DNA of 64,000 bases, taken from Candidatus Heimdallarchaeota archaeon. Its GTDB lineage: Archaea; Asgardarchaeota; Heimdallarchaeia; JABLTI01. Where the stretch lies: contig JAHLVW010000045.1 of NCBI GenBank assembly GCA_019058275.1, positions 1 through 64,000 of the forward strand. Direction: 5' to 3'. A program made the position numbers and the translations under genes. How positions within the stretch are numbered: the first letter of the stretch is position 1; the number at the start of each line of letters is the position of its first letter. Below the pieces are notes generated by a model that saw only the letters and a program-made list of their open reading frames with translations, was not told the DNA's origin and did not search any database. Of this stretch, positions 32,114 through 41,618 are shown piece after piece.

Positions 32114-32797
32114 TCATTTATCAATTTTGATTTGGAGAATGTCCTCAAAATAGAGATAAAAGTTCTGGAAGAAGGATCGGAGTTTTGTAAAGGGTATTAC
32201 AGGAACTCTTTCATGAAAGAAAATCTCATCATCTAGCCAAGTAACTACCATAGGAATTAAATTAACTTTTTTCCACCCCTTAATGTTCATCTTCTCTTTT
32301 AGATTATCAAATGAATTACTTACTGCTTCTACCCTCATAATTTGCTCTTCAGCTGCTTTTTTCAATGCTGCTTTCTTCCCTATTCCACCATAGTGTTTGC
32401 AATCAATAAGAATTACATAAGGACTGTTTTTCAAAATGACATCAATTTGGTATTTTCGATCATTTGTCGAAAAATTTAATCCTGTTTTCGCTTCGTAACC
32501 AAACTCATCACCTACAATGGTTGTTAGTAATTCGAATTCTTGCCAAGATAGCTCCTTAATGATTTTTTCAAAATCAATTCCATCCATAGCTCCAAATATA
32601 GCTATCTTTGCTCTCTGTTCTTGAGTGATTTGATAGTTCTCGTCAATTGTTTTTTGAAAAATAATTCCTTTCTGGTTAAGATCCTTCAGAAAAGCAATGA
32701 CTCGACCTTTACTTGTACTTTCTATAAGTTCTGTGGTAATGAGAAAAGATTCTTCCTTTGATTGTTTTAGAGCTAATAGGAGCAATTCTTTGTCCAT
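32114..32797 (-). CDS. Mrr-like restriction endonuclease-fold protein
   Basis: A 227-residue protein. Residues 15-60 look like a winged helix (LITTELIESTSKGRVIAFLKDLNQKGIIF). Residues 80-160 form a PD-(D/E)xK nuclease core: Glu87 in SWQEFELL, Asp119 in YQIDVIL and Asp132-Cys-Lys134 in VILIDCKHY, followed by a helix with a conserved Gln/Glu. This is the type IV/Mrr and archaeal Holliday-junction-like nuclease architecture. No methylase or other restriction gene is adjacent, so it may act in repair. ATG at 32797 is used because GGTGA lies eight bases upstream. Confidence 0.78.
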   Translation of the reverse strand: MDKELLLLALKQSKEESFLITTELIESTSKGRVIAFLKDLNQKGIIFQKTIDENYQITQEQRAKIAIFGAMDGIDFEKIIKELSWQEFELLTTIVGDEFGYEAKTGLNFSTNDRKYQIDVILKNSPYVILIDCKHYGGIGKKAALKKAAEEQIMRVEAVSNSFDNLKEKMNIKGWKKVNLIPMVVTWLDDEIFFHERVPVIPFTKLRSFFQNFYLYFEDILQIKIDK

Positions 32798-32940
32798 GTC
32801 GCAAATCACCGAATAATGAAAAAGTGTTAATTGTAATTAAAAACCCTTTTGGTCAAACTGCGAAGTTTTTAATAGAAATATTAGGAAAAGACTTTTACTA
32901 TCAAATAAATTAGTACTAATTAGAAAATCTGCAAGAATTC

Positions 32941-33906
32941 ATGGTGATCAAACTGAGCGATAGGATATTGGTAACAGGTGGATGCGGTTTTATAGGTAGT
33001 AATATTGTTCAAAGATTAGTAAACGAAGGTTACAAAATAATTGTTCTAGATGATTTATCATCAGGGAAAAAGGAGTACATTAACGATTGTTTGGTTGAGA
33101 AGAAATGCGAATTCATTGAAGGTAGTATAACTGATGCCACTTTATTAGCAAAAATCATGCCTAAAATAGATTTAGTTATTCATGAAGCAGCAAAACCTGA
33201 TGTACGAGCAAGTAAAAAAAATCTCTTCAGAGATTTTAACACAAATGTTACCGGAACTTTGCATATCCTACAAGCTATGGCTCAAAACCAAGTACAGAAG
33301 ATAGTTTTTGCTTCATCGGGAGGAACAGTTTATGGAGAAACAGAAAAAACCCCTACTCCTGAAAATGAGCCTTTTGCACCAATAAGCCATTATGGTGCAT
33401 CCAAAGCAGCTTGTGAGCAATATCTGTCTAGCTTTTCTAGTCTTTATAATATTGAAGTAATCTCATTGAGATTAGGCAATATTTATGGACTTCCTTCAAA
33501 TCATGGAGTAATGTATGATTTCTTCTGGAAATTAGAAAAGAACCCGTCAACTATGGAGATATTAGGGGATGGAAACCAAATCAAATCCTATCTCTATGTA
33601 GATGATTGCGTTGATGCTCACATGTGTGCATTACAAAAAACACTAAAGGGACATACTGCATTCAACATTGCTTCCATAGAGGGAGCTTCAGTTAATGAAG
33701 TTGCAAGAGAAGTAGTTGAAGCTATGAACTTATCAAATGTTGAATTCACTTATACTGGAGGAAAAAGAGGTTGGGCTGGAGATGTCAGAAAAGCTGTTGT
33801 AGACATTTCAAAAGCAAATAAGCTCTTATCTTGGAAACCAAAGGTATCATTAAAGGAAGGTGTAAAGAGCTATATTTCCTGGTTGGAAACTGAACAAAAT
33901 AAGTAA
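32941..33906 (+). CDS. NAD-dependent sugar epimerase/dehydratase
   Basis: An extended short-chain dehydrogenase of 321 residues. The Rossmann motif TGGCGFIGS is near the N-terminus, the catalytic YGASK tetrad lies near residues 149-153 with a preceding FASSGGTVYGE, and GNIYG plus a GDGNQIKSYLYVDD segment are typical of UDP-glucose 4-epimerases and related enzymes. It would interconvert nucleotide sugars for glycans. It converges with a HAD phosphatase gene, and a sugar-1-phosphate nucleotidylyltransferase follows, which makes a small nucleotide-sugar group. Confidence 0.9.
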   Translation: MVIKLSDRILVTGGCGFIGSNIVQRLVNEGYKIIVLDDLSSGKKEYINDCLVEKKCEFIEGSITDATLLAKIMPKIDLVIHEAAKPDVRASKKNLFRDFNTNVTGTLHILQAMAQNQVQKIVFASSGGTVYGETEKTPTPENEPFAPISHYGASKAACEQYLSSFSSLYNIEVISLRLGNIYGLPSNHGVMYDFFWKLEKNPSTMEILGDGNQIKSYLYVDDCVDAHMCALQKTLKGHTAFNIASIEGASVNEVAREVVEAMNLSNVEFTYTGGKRGWAGDVRKAVVDISKANKLLSWKPKVSLKEGVKSYISWLETEQNK

Positions 33907-33912
33907 AGTGTT

Positions 33913-34581
33913 TCAGCAGCTTTTTCTTAGTAACTCAGTTAGCTCTTTTATCGATTTAACATGCTTCCAGATTTTAATGTTATATTTATCTGGGTCAAGA
34001 GCGTTTTTACGAATAAGAACAAATCTTAAGTTTGCATTTGTTGCTGTAACTCCATCAACCCATGAGTCGCCAATAAATAAGACATCATCAGGATTTAGTG
34101 AAAGTTTATTTATAATTGTAATTAATCCTTCTTTATCAGGTTTCATTTTTTCAATATCTTCTCTAGCTAAAACAATATCAAAATAATTAGTGATATTATA
34201 TCGTTCTAAAACCTCAATAGTAGGTTTTTTTGAGTTATTAGTTAAAATTGATGTAGAAATTCCTTTCTCTTTAAGGAATTCCAACATTGGATAAATATCT
34301 TGATCTATTGTGATACTTTCCATACCCAATCTTTCAAATTTCTCAACCATTTTCCAAAGCTCTTCTGCAAGATTGGTATTGTTTTTCTTATCATATTTCT
34401 TTACTTCATCAATAATATTCCCAGCAGTATATTTACGAGGTACTTCCTCATCTTTACCAAAATCAATACCATATTTCTTGGCATGTCGTGCCATACTAAT
34501 TTTCATAGCAGGAAAATTAATGCTGGATTTTACAAGTGTGTTATCAAAATCAAAGATTATTGCTAATTTACTCTTTTTCAT
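33913..34581 (-). CDS. HAD-superfamily phosphatase (phosphoglycolate phosphatase-like)
   Basis: A 222-residue hydrolase with HAD motif I FDFDNTLV, motif II SILTNNS, motif III Lys in EKMKPDKEG and motif IV GDSWVDGVTA. A helical cap is inserted after motif I. Substrates of this subgroup are small phosphorylated sugars or glycolate phosphate. It is downstream of the nucleotidylyltransferase gene on the same strand with a 40-base gap, so it may clear or supply a sugar phosphate for that enzyme. Confidence 0.85.
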   Translation of the reverse strand: MKKSKLAIIFDFDNTLVKSSINFPAMKISMARHAKKYGIDFGKDEEVPRKYTAGNIIDEVKKYDKKNNTNLAEELWKMVEKFERLGMESITIDQDIYPMLEFLKEKGISTSILTNNSKKPTIEVLERYNITNYFDIVLAREDIEKMKPDKEGLITIINKLSLNPDDVLFIGDSWVDGVTATNANLRFVLIRKNALDPDKYNIKIWKHVKSIKELTELLRKSC

Positions 34582-34621
34582 GAGGTTACCTCAGATTTAA
34601 ACTTCATAGATCAGACCTAAT

Positions 34622-35812
34622 TCAATCATCTTTCCTAACTTCTGAATGAGCTTTTATTTTAATTCCCTCATTAATACTAACGTTAGATGTAATAATTGTT
34701 TTTCCACCTACAATTACAAAATCCATTGGATTCTGTTCATCAGATGTAGAGACTCTTTTTGGTTTTACTCGAGTATTTTGCCCAATAACTATTTCTTCAG
34801 CAGCTATAAGATAGCTTAATTCACAATTATTGCCAACTTTACAATTGTCCATAAGTAAAATATTATCTAATACAGCTTCAGAACCTATTTCACAATCTCT
34901 TCCAATATAAACATCTGGTCCTATTTTAGATCCTGTTTCAATTAGTGTACCTTTTCCAACAAGAACTGGACCTTTAAAGTAAACACTTGAGAATTCTATC
35001 TCTGATTCTTCATCAAAGAAAATTTCTTCAGCAGCTTTAAATCCTATCTCTCCTCCAGAATGAAATTGCATGCTAATTTCATTATTACTTGGTGGAAAGA
35101 ATCGCTGAGCAGTGAATAAATCAGCAGGATTCTCAATACTCATCCATGAATCAGTTATTAGTGCTCCAAGTAAACCCCTTTTACCTAGTAAAGCAATGGC
35201 TTCGGTTAATTCGTACTCTCCTCTTTTAGATAAAGGTGTTTCACGAATTGCATCGAATATCTCTCTTTGGAATAAATAAATTCCTGCATTAATATAACCA
35301 ATATTATCCTTAATCTCTTCAGTTAGGATTTTTTCTTTAATATCCAAAACTCTTCCATCAGGTGTTACTTGTAACAATCCATACCTTTCACTCTTACCAG
35401 GATAAACTACTATCGTACATTGAGCTTCTAATTTTTCATGATGAGCAATGAGCTCTGGTAAAATGTCTTCAATATGAGCTATAATATCACCGTTAAGAAC
35501 AAGACATCTATCATAATTACCTATAAATTGCTCAGCTTGAGCAAGTGCATCACCGGTACCTTTTGGTGGATCTTGAATTGCAAACTTAATTTTATTAACA
35601 TATGGTTCTTTTGAGAAAAGTTCCTCCATTGCTCGTTTCTGCCAAGGTGAGATGACTAGAATTAACTCATCCATTAAACCAGAGTTTTCAATCATTTCAG
35701 CAAGTTTGATCAAAAGTGATTTGTTCCTAATGGGTAGGGATCCCTTTAGTCTCGTTTCAGTTAAAGGTTGCATTCGTTTACCTTTACCTGCTGCTAAGAT
35801 TATTACAATCAT
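34622..35812 (-). CDS. Sugar-1-phosphate nucleotidylyltransferase with left-handed beta-helix
   Basis: A 396-residue GlmU-like protein. The N-terminal domain carries the nucleotide-binding loop ILAAGKGKRMQPLT and the NGDIIA metal site. From about residue 255 there are hexapeptide repeats (VGKGTLIETGSKIGPDVYIG) forming a left-handed beta-helix. In archaea such fusions activate glucose- or N-acetylglucosamine-1-phosphate with UTP or dTTP, and some also acetylate. It pairs with the epimerase and HAD genes nearby. Confidence 0.88.
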   Translation of the reverse strand: MIVIILAAGKGKRMQPLTETRLKGSLPIRNKSLLIKLAEMIENSGLMDELILVISPWQKRAMEELFSKEPYVNKIKFAIQDPPKGTGDALAQAEQFIGNYDRCLVLNGDIIAHIEDILPELIAHHEKLEAQCTIVVYPGKSERYGLLQVTPDGRVLDIKEKILTEEIKDNIGYINAGIYLFQREIFDAIRETPLSKRGEYELTEAIALLGKRGLLGALITDSWMSIENPADLFTAQRFFPPSNNEISMQFHSGGEIGFKAAEEIFFDEESEIEFSSVYFKGPVLVGKGTLIETGSKIGPDVYIGRDCEIGSEAVLDNILLMDNCKVGNNCELSYLIAAEEIVIGQNTRVKPKRVSTSDEQNPMDFVIVGGKTIITSNVSINEGIKIKAHSEVRKDD

Positions 35813-35964
35813 TAAGGATGCTCCAAAACTCTCTATGGATAATCAATAATTGAATAGTGTTATTGTTTTTTAATTCTGTTATCGAATATAGATAAAAAGC
35901 TGAAAGGAATCAAAATTTCTCGCTAAAAATAAAAGAAATTATCAGCAAAATTGCTGAATACATC

Positions 35965-36657
35965 TTAATCTACAAGAGCAATAAGCTGTAGTTGAGTTCG
36001 AACTCTGAGATAGTCCTTAGCAAAATCAATAGATGACATATCTGCCCAATGGAATCGTTCTTCGATATCAAATATCTCTTCTTCAAGTTCTAATTTATGT
36101 CTCTCAGTATATTTCTCTCTTTCAGATCCACGATCTATTTTTGAACGACCAGCCAAAGCTCCTTTAATTCGAGCAATTTCATCTATTTTTTGATTGAGGA
36201 CTGCTTCCAACTGTTCCTTTTGTCGATTGTAAATAGCAATTGCATTTTCGGGTTTTGTTTTTGGTTTTACACCTTTTTCTAACAAGTGTCTTGCTGGTCT
36301 TAGAGGTTCACGAGCAAATAATCCTTTAATGGAATTAGCTATTTGAAAGAGGTGGTATTCAGGATTCCAACGTTTAATAATCCATAAATCAATAATTTTA
36401 CCTTTGCCAACTCGTGGGTGCTCAACTTCTGAAATCATTTTAACTAAAGGTGGAGTAGCTGGAAAACCTCCGAGCATCTCAAGTTCCACAGTAAAGAAAC
36501 GATTCTTAAATTCACCTCTACCAGGAACTAAACCACGCCAACGAGTCATATCACCCTTTATAGGCTCAAAACCGCGACCTTTTTCATACATCCAATTAGC
36601 TTCGCGTGCTAAGACAATATCAGGAATGTTTTTTATCATCTTAAAAATTCCAACCAT
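35965..36657 (-). CDS. TSG101/Vps23-like ESCRT-I protein: UEV domain, coiled coil, steadiness-box-like end
   Basis: A 230-residue protein. Residues about 10-125 follow the UBC fold (FFTVELEMLGGFPATPPLVKM, then EHPRVGKGKIIDLW, then WNPEYHLFQIANSIKGLF), but there is no cysteine at the catalytic position (around Asp90), so it is a ubiquitin E2 variant (UEV). Residues 135-185 are helical and charged, fitting a coiled coil. The last 45 residues (EEEIFDIEERFHWADMSSID, then DYLRVRTQLQLIALV) resemble the Vps23/TSG101 steadiness box. This order is that of eukaryotic Vps23, which binds ubiquitinated cargo. No Vps28 or other ESCRT gene is in the window. The SB assignment is by eye. Confidence 0.72.
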   Translation of the reverse strand: MVGIFKMIKNIPDIVLAREANWMYEKGRGFEPIKGDMTRWRGLVPGRGEFKNRFFTVELEMLGGFPATPPLVKMISEVEHPRVGKGKIIDLWIIKRWNPEYHLFQIANSIKGLFAREPLRPARHLLEKGVKPKTKPENAIAIYNRQKEQLEAVLNQKIDEIARIKGALAGRSKIDRGSEREKYTERHKLELEEEIFDIEERFHWADMSSIDFAKDYLRVRTQLQLIALVD

Positions 36658-36742
36658 TACTTTCTTCTAAGAGTTAATGGTAGCTTTTACATTATTAAAC
36701 GTTTTATTTTGACTAAGAAAAAAATAGGGTGAAATGGAGTCG

Positions 36743-37396
36743 TTATAATTCCATATCAACACCTTGTTTTGGGATACGAACGGTAACTCCAGAGTGAGTT
36801 TTCTCAACATTTTCCTTAAAATCTTCAGGACTTTGATCACGCCAATGCATAGGGACAACATTTTTCGGTTTTATAGCTCCAACAGCATCTAATGCTTCTT
36901 TAGGATCCATAGTATATTTGCCATCTATAGGTAGAAGAGCATAGTCAATATTTTCCAAATCGTTCATTTCTTTAATGAAGTCAGTATCTCCTGCAAAGTA
37001 AATTCTCTTACCTTTAGCTTCAATAACAAAAGCTGTTTGAATCTCCTTAGGGTGGAAAGGTTCACCAGGATTTCTAAAACGATGTACATTATAACCTGGT
37101 ACTCCATGTATGATAATTCCCTCAAAATCATGCTTTTGACCAGGATCTAAAGCAATAACATTTCCTTCTATGTTCCCAGAATTATCAGTGGAAGTTATTA
37201 TTACAGTCGAATCCTTCCTTGCTAGCTTGATTTTATTTGAATCTGAATGATCCATGTGCTTATGAGTGGAGAGGATTAAATCTGCTTTATCAGAATATTC
37301 AGATTCATCACCGCCATAGGGATCAATATAGATCACTTTATCATCGACTTTTAGCTTAAAAGATGCATGTCCGAGTAAACGTAAAACTAATGCCAT
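36743..37396 (-). CDS. Metallo-beta-lactamase-fold hydrolase (UPF0173 type)
   Basis: A 217-residue cytosolic metallohydrolase. It opens LRLLGHASFKL, the UPF0173/YtkL signature. The metal-binding motif is STHKHMDHSD, and later ligands are HGVPGY, FAGDTDF and a final VPMHW. The family has no firmly established physiological substrate. It is upstream of the Vps23-like gene on the same strand with an 85-base gap. Confidence 0.88.
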   Translation of the reverse strand: MALVLRLLGHASFKLKVDDKVIYIDPYGGDESEYSDKADLILSTHKHMDHSDSNKIKLARKDSTVIITSTDNSGNIEGNVIALDPGQKHDFEGIIIHGVPGYNVHRFRNPGEPFHPKEIQTAFVIEAKGKRIYFAGDTDFIKEMNDLENIDYALLPIDGKYTMDPKEALDAVGAIKPKNVVPMHWRDQSPEDFKENVEKTHSGVTVRIPKQGVDMEL

Positions 37397-37492
37397 GTTT
37401 TTACCTCCTACAGAAAATTACACTAATGAAGATAAATTTGTTGTGCTTCGATTTAGTCAATTTCAAGATAAACCTATTAATTGGAGGAAGGT

Positions 37493-38872
37493 ATGAAATA
37501 TGGATTTAACCAAAAAAAAGAGAAATTTGTGATAAAGATGAATGGTATTTCTAGAGATGAACTTATTGAGTTACTTGGAAAATTAGTGAGTTTTAATACT
37601 GTAAACATCCCAACTGAAGATATTAAATCTCCAAAAGATTGTCCTGAATATATTGTAAAATACTTAATAGAGAGTGGTATAGATGCCAAATTATTCGAAG
37701 ATAATGGATACTATTCAGTATATGGGAAGGTGGGGAAAGGAGACTTTCACTTATTATTAATGGCTCATTTCGATGTTGTTCCAGTAAGTGATGGCTGGGA
37801 TACAAATCCATTTGAAATGGTAATTAAAGAAAATATTGCTTATGGAAGAGGTGTGATTGATAATAAGAATAATGTAGCTTCCATCATGACAATTCTTCAA
37901 GAAATAAAGAAACTAGATTTAGGAAATAAGATGACTGTCTGTTTTGAACTCTCAGGAGATGAGGAAATTGGAGGAGTTCATAGTGCTGGAAATTATCTAA
38001 AGAAATTCGATCGAATGCCTGATGCTGTTATGAATTTTGATGGAGCTGGAGAAGTTATAATCTCAAGACGTAGAAATGCTATGGGTGCAACACTAAAAAT
38101 ACCCAAGAAGAAAGCTAAAGCAACTGGTATCTTGGCAGAGAAGAAATTCACTTCAGAACAGAACGGAAGGCATACAGCCTATCAACATCGAGGAGCAGAT
38201 GTTCATTCCATGATAAAGGCATCAGTAGTTTCATCATGGGAATACTACAAAGTAATAGACTGTCAAGGCAAATTCATTAAGGGTAATGTTGTGCCGGATG
38301 AATGCACTCTAAATGTAATAGTTCCATCAGAGGAAAAGAAAGCAGAAGAGTATGAATATGATGCAGGATTGACTTCCTTATTCGAGAATTTACGGTATTT
38401 GGTTAATGTACAATTCCCAACCGAATTTTCTACTTATGGTATAACAATTGGACCCAATATGCTATTTGATAGAGGTGATCATTGGGAACTTGGTTTGGAC
38501 ATAAGAGCAATGACACAGAATTACACAGAAGTTGAGAGTGCTTTAAGAGAAATCTGTACTGAGCTTTTTGGTGAAAACCAATATGAGCTTGCATTTAAAC
38601 CAGGGCAAGGTATGGTTAACACCTCTAAAGACTCCATGCTAATATCCATAGTTCTTGAAGTGTCAAAGGAGCTTGAATTACCATCCAAAATTGTTGAGAT
38701 GGGTGGAGCATCAGATGCTAGGTATTTCTCTAGAGAAGGCATTCCAACATTTGATTTTGGTCCTGATGGTGGAGGTATCCACGCAAATAATGAATGGCTA
38801 AATCTTGATTCATTTTACAAGATAACTGGTTTCTATCTAGAGGTTGTAAAAAGGATACTCGAGAAAGTTTAG
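37493..38872 (+). CDS. M20-family metallopeptidase (ArgE/DapE/carboxypeptidase-like)
   Basis: A zinc peptidase of about 459 residues. Metal ligands are seen in LLLMAHFDVVP and GRGVIDNKNN, the catalytic Glu in GDEEIGG, and the terminal His in GGGIHANNEW. A dimerisation domain is inserted, with HRGADVHSM. It could act as a deacylase or dipeptidase. TTG at 37481 is rejected for ATG at 37493, which follows GGAGGAAGGT directly. Confidence 0.9.
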   Translation: MKYGFNQKKEKFVIKMNGISRDELIELLGKLVSFNTVNIPTEDIKSPKDCPEYIVKYLIESGIDAKLFEDNGYYSVYGKVGKGDFHLLLMAHFDVVPVSDGWDTNPFEMVIKENIAYGRGVIDNKNNVASIMTILQEIKKLDLGNKMTVCFELSGDEEIGGVHSAGNYLKKFDRMPDAVMNFDGAGEVIISRRRNAMGATLKIPKKKAKATGILAEKKFTSEQNGRHTAYQHRGADVHSMIKASVVSSWEYYKVIDCQGKFIKGNVVPDECTLNVIVPSEEKKAEEYEYDAGLTSLFENLRYLVNVQFPTEFSTYGITIGPNMLFDRGDHWELGLDIRAMTQNYTEVESALREICTELFGENQYELAFKPGQGMVNTSKDSMLISIVLEVSKELELPSKIVEMGGASDARYFSREGIPTFDFGPDGGGIHANNEWLNLDSFYKITGFYLEVVKRILEKV

Positions 38873-38881
38873 ATAAGTACA

Positions 38882-39643
38882 TTAAATGCTAAAAATAGGT
38901 AATTTGAAATAAACTCCCTTTGTCAATAATGCTTCGATCAGAGGTTTGAAAATAGCTTCAATGCCAGGATAGTCATGTAATAGGATAATATCATTTGATC
39001 TACTATAGTTTAGACCACGACATCCTTCTGGTTCATCTTCATCCATTCTTGCTAAAATAGATCTCAGATTATTATACCCTAAAGGGTGTTCTGTTCCAGT
39101 AGAACGGTATTCAGCAACAGCACAATCAAAGGTATAGTAAGTCCAGTAAATATCAAGATCAAGATGCAATCCTGCATTCTTATACCATTTATAGGAAATG
39201 TTCTCAAATATTGGCTGCTCATAGCCATGTTTTTTAAGATAGTTTTGAATTCCCCGCATGAATAATTTCTTCTCTTTATCATCTGGCCAACCTAATTCAG
39301 CATCTGTTCCTGACCCCTTATCTCCATAAGGAAAACGGAATAATTTAGCTGGTCTAGTTACTTCTGCATCCCGATAGATTTTATCGATGATTTCATCTGT
39401 CTGCTTAATCTCTTGAAAACATTCATTAAGGGACAATTCTGAAAAACGAGGGTGACTATAGGAATGATTGCCAAGAACAAATCCTTTCTTTATTGCATAA
39501 ATTCCATCATCTGGTCTTTCTTCAAGATACTGTCCTCTACAGAAGAATAGTGCTGGAATTTCTTTAGATGTAAGTAATTTCACCTTATTAAGAAAATCTG
39601 CAGAAGGAGCATCATCTATAGTCAGATAACCAACTTGTTTCAT
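38882..39643 (-). CDS. Polysaccharide deacetylase / NodB-homology protein
   Basis: A 253-residue protein with the NodB fold. It has GYLTIDDAPS with the catalytic Asp pair, the metal-binding GNHSYSHPRF and a LFRFPYGD motif, and ends with IILLHDYPGI. It lacks a signal peptide. Possible substrates are N-acetylated sugars, cyclic imides or allantoin-like compounds. Convergent with the M20 gene, with only 9 bases between stops. Confidence 0.85.
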   Translation of the reverse strand: MKQVGYLTIDDAPSADFLNKVKLLTSKEIPALFFCRGQYLEERPDDGIYAIKKGFVLGNHSYSHPRFSELSLNECFQEIKQTDEIIDKIYRDAEVTRPAKLFRFPYGDKGSGTDAELGWPDDKEKKLFMRGIQNYLKKHGYEQPIFENISYKWYKNAGLHLDLDIYWTYYTFDCAVAEYRSTGTEHPLGYNNLRSILARMDEDEPEGCRGLNYSRSNDIILLHDYPGIEAIFKPLIEALLTKGVYFKLPIFSI

Positions 39644-39789
39644 GATTTGGTTTATAATTTGGTTTAATTTAATTCTTTCGTGAAAAATCCAGAAAAAAAG
39701 TAATTAGTCTTTTTATATTTTCAAATGATATAATAAGGAAATCTTTAAAACAATAACTTGAAACGACCTAATTATTAACACTTAAATTT

Positions 39790-39877
39790 GCGGGGGTTGC
39801 CCAGTCTGGTCAAAGGTGCAAGACTCAGACTCTTGTCTCGTAGGAGTTCGCGCGTTCAAATCGCGCCCCCCGCACCA
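39790..39877 (+). tRNA. tRNA-Leu (CAG)
   Basis: A class II tRNA with acceptor GCGGGGG/CCCCCGC, anticodon stem CAAGA/TCTTG, loop CTCAGAC (anticodon CAG, 39836-39838), long variable arm, T stem GCGCG/CGCGC with loop TTCAAAT, and encoded CCA. Its last 23 bases recur exactly at 41566-41588, and a diverged 3' half is at 42156-42207. Confidence 0.95.
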
Positions 39878-40013
39878 GTTCTTTCTTTTGTTGAGAATGT
39901 TAAATTACCAGATTGAATTATATTAGTTATGTTTTTTCAAAAAGGAGTGGTAGATATATTTAGATAAACTAAAAAAAATAACATATTAGATTTCACAAAA
40001 GGGGTTTATTGTA

Positions 40014-40499
40014 TTGAATAAGAGAAAAATCTTCATTCTTGTATCGATATTGGTTTTTGTTATAGTAACACCAATTTTTTACTCTCAAGCACATCGCATT
40101 TTTAAAAGAAATTCTCTACAATTGCGATACTATACTATAGAATCAGTAAATTGTACAGATAAATTTGGAGATTCAATAACACTTATGGTTAAACCTTCAC
40201 TTAATATTCGATATGAAATATTTCCAGAAGTGATAAATCCTTGGGATAATATCACTTACTATGATAATATAACACATTATAGCTGCTTTGGAAAAAGAGA
40301 AAATGAAGATTCATTTTCTACATTCATATTTAGTTTAGATATAAAGGTAAAGCAAAATAGGGAATCACAAAAAATTAGCTATACAGCAATAGCAATATTG
40401 GGTGCTGACAGATGGTGTGAGAGTTTCTGGTTTGGTAAACTCGGTGGAGAATTACTTATCACTTTCCGTTTCTTATTGATACAACCCCGTACCAGTTAA
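40014..40499 (+). CDS. Unknown membrane-anchored or secreted protein next to tRNA-Leu
   Basis: A 161-residue protein with an N-terminal hydrophobic helix (residues 5-24, IFILVSILVFVIVTPIFYS) and a mostly beta extracellular part with Asn-rich segments (PWDNITYYDNITHY) that would be N-glycosylation sites. No family is recognised. The last codons overlap CCCCGTACCAGTT (40485-40497), which differs by one base from the 3' end and flank of tRNA-Leu. So the gene may be cargo of an element integrated at that tRNA. TTG start with GGGG as SD. Confidence 0.5.
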   Translation: MNKRKIFILVSILVFVIVTPIFYSQAHRIFKRNSLQLRYYTIESVNCTDKFGDSITLMVKPSLNIRYEIFPEVINPWDNITYYDNITHYSCFGKRENEDSFSTFIFSLDIKVKQNRESQKISYTAIAILGADRWCESFWFGKLGGELLITFRFLLIQPRTS

Positions 40500-40522
40500 T
40501 TTATTATCTTTTTATGCTTATT

Positions 40523-41416
40523 TTATTTATATTCTTGAATGAGTTTTTGTGAATCCACTTTTCCCATTTTTTTTGCAAACTCCAATGATGGTTGCTTAGC
40601 ATTTGGATATACGACATTGTTCCAGTAAAGTTCATCGCAAAAATCACCATGATGTAGTGTTTGTGTTCTTCTCATATGAATTGTATATCCCTCATTATTA
40701 CTTGGATGGTCTCTACTATAACAAGAGCTAAGATAAGCGATGTCAGGATCATTAAGATCTTTAAGAACTTCATGAACGACACATCTATCAAATTTGTAGA
40801 ATTCTTTGTAATCATCAAAAATAACAATTGTAAAGTCTCCTACTCCTAACTCTCGATATTGCTTCATAATACGTTCTCTTGAATTAATTCTCGTAACTTT
40901 TCTGGGATCTTCGGGCATTTCCGGGGGATTTTGTTCTTTCCGTTCTTTAATTAAATATTTGACAATTTTTTTGTATAAATTGGTAGCTTCTTCTTTTCCC
41001 AAGATATCTTCAATTGCTTTGACTCTATAATAAGAGAGATGACTTGATGCTTTACGGATATTAAAATATCGAAGATCTATTTCTTCCTCTGTAGTATTCA
41101 GACCTTTTGGAAGTTCAAGTAACTTGCATAAAAAATTACTAATTACTTTTTCAAGTTCAGGATATTTATTCAGTATTGATTGATTTTGTTCTATTTTTTC
41201 AATATCAAATTGATCAAAATCGATTTGGAATTCTTTTATCTCATCATTTAGTCTTTTTTCAAAAGCAAGTAAGTATTTTCCTAATTTGTTTGGTTTAAGT
41301 TTGTAGAAATACTTAATTACTGAATCAGTTTGTTCAAAATTACTTTTCATAAAATTAAAAAGGTTAATTTTGCTTTTTGCTTCTGTATTAAAAAACTGGC
41401 ATGGTTTTATTTTCAT
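40523..41416 (-). CDS. ATC-hydrolase-like protein (L-2-amino-thiazoline-4-carboxylate hydrolase family)
   Basis: A 297-residue protein. The C-terminal 90 residues contain VIFDDYKEFYKFDRCVVHE, LSSCYSRDH and GYTIHMRRTQTLHHGDFCDE. The last segment matches the family pattern in which an aromatic/RT run is followed by GD and a Cys-Asp pair. The N-terminal 150 residues are helical and unassigned. Family members hydrolyse thiazoline rings or have unknown roles. It lies between tRNA-Leu 3'-end repeats and is probably horizontally acquired. Assignment is by motif only. Confidence 0.55.
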   Translation of the reverse strand: MKIKPCQFFNTEAKSKINLFNFMKSNFEQTDSVIKYFYKLKPNKLGKYLLAFEKRLNDEIKEFQIDFDQFDIEKIEQNQSILNKYPELEKVISNFLCKLLELPKGLNTTEEEIDLRYFNIRKASSHLSYYRVKAIEDILGKEEATNLYKKIVKYLIKERKEQNPPEMPEDPRKVTRINSRERIMKQYRELGVGDFTIVIFDDYKEFYKFDRCVVHEVLKDLNDPDIAYLSSCYSRDHPSNNEGYTIHMRRTQTLHHGDFCDELYWNNVVYPNAKQPSLEFAKKMGKVDSQKLIQEYK

Positions 41417-41565
41417 TCTTTACCCTCATTTTTTTCTAATCAATCTAGAGACATGCTCTATTTTGATTGATTTACATAAATATATAAGACTTATTACCTT
41501 TTATTAAGAATACTCTCTCTCTTATTTAAGAAAAACAGTCTTTAATTTTACTCACTCTATATGAC

Positions 41566-41588
41566 TTCAAATCGCGCCCCCCGCACCA
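41566..41588 (+). repeat. Exact 23-bp copy of the tRNA-Leu 3' end (att-like site)
   Basis: These 23 bases equal 39855-39877 of the tRNA-Leu gene, from the T loop to CCA. Similarity continues downstream for about 30 bases (TTCTT, then TTTTGTT, then GAATG-TAAA). The rest of the tRNA is missing. This is what an integrase leaves when an element inserts into a tRNA 3' end. Confidence 0.8.
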
Positions 41589-41618
41589 ATTCTTCTGTTT
41601 TTGTTCTGAATGCTAAAC

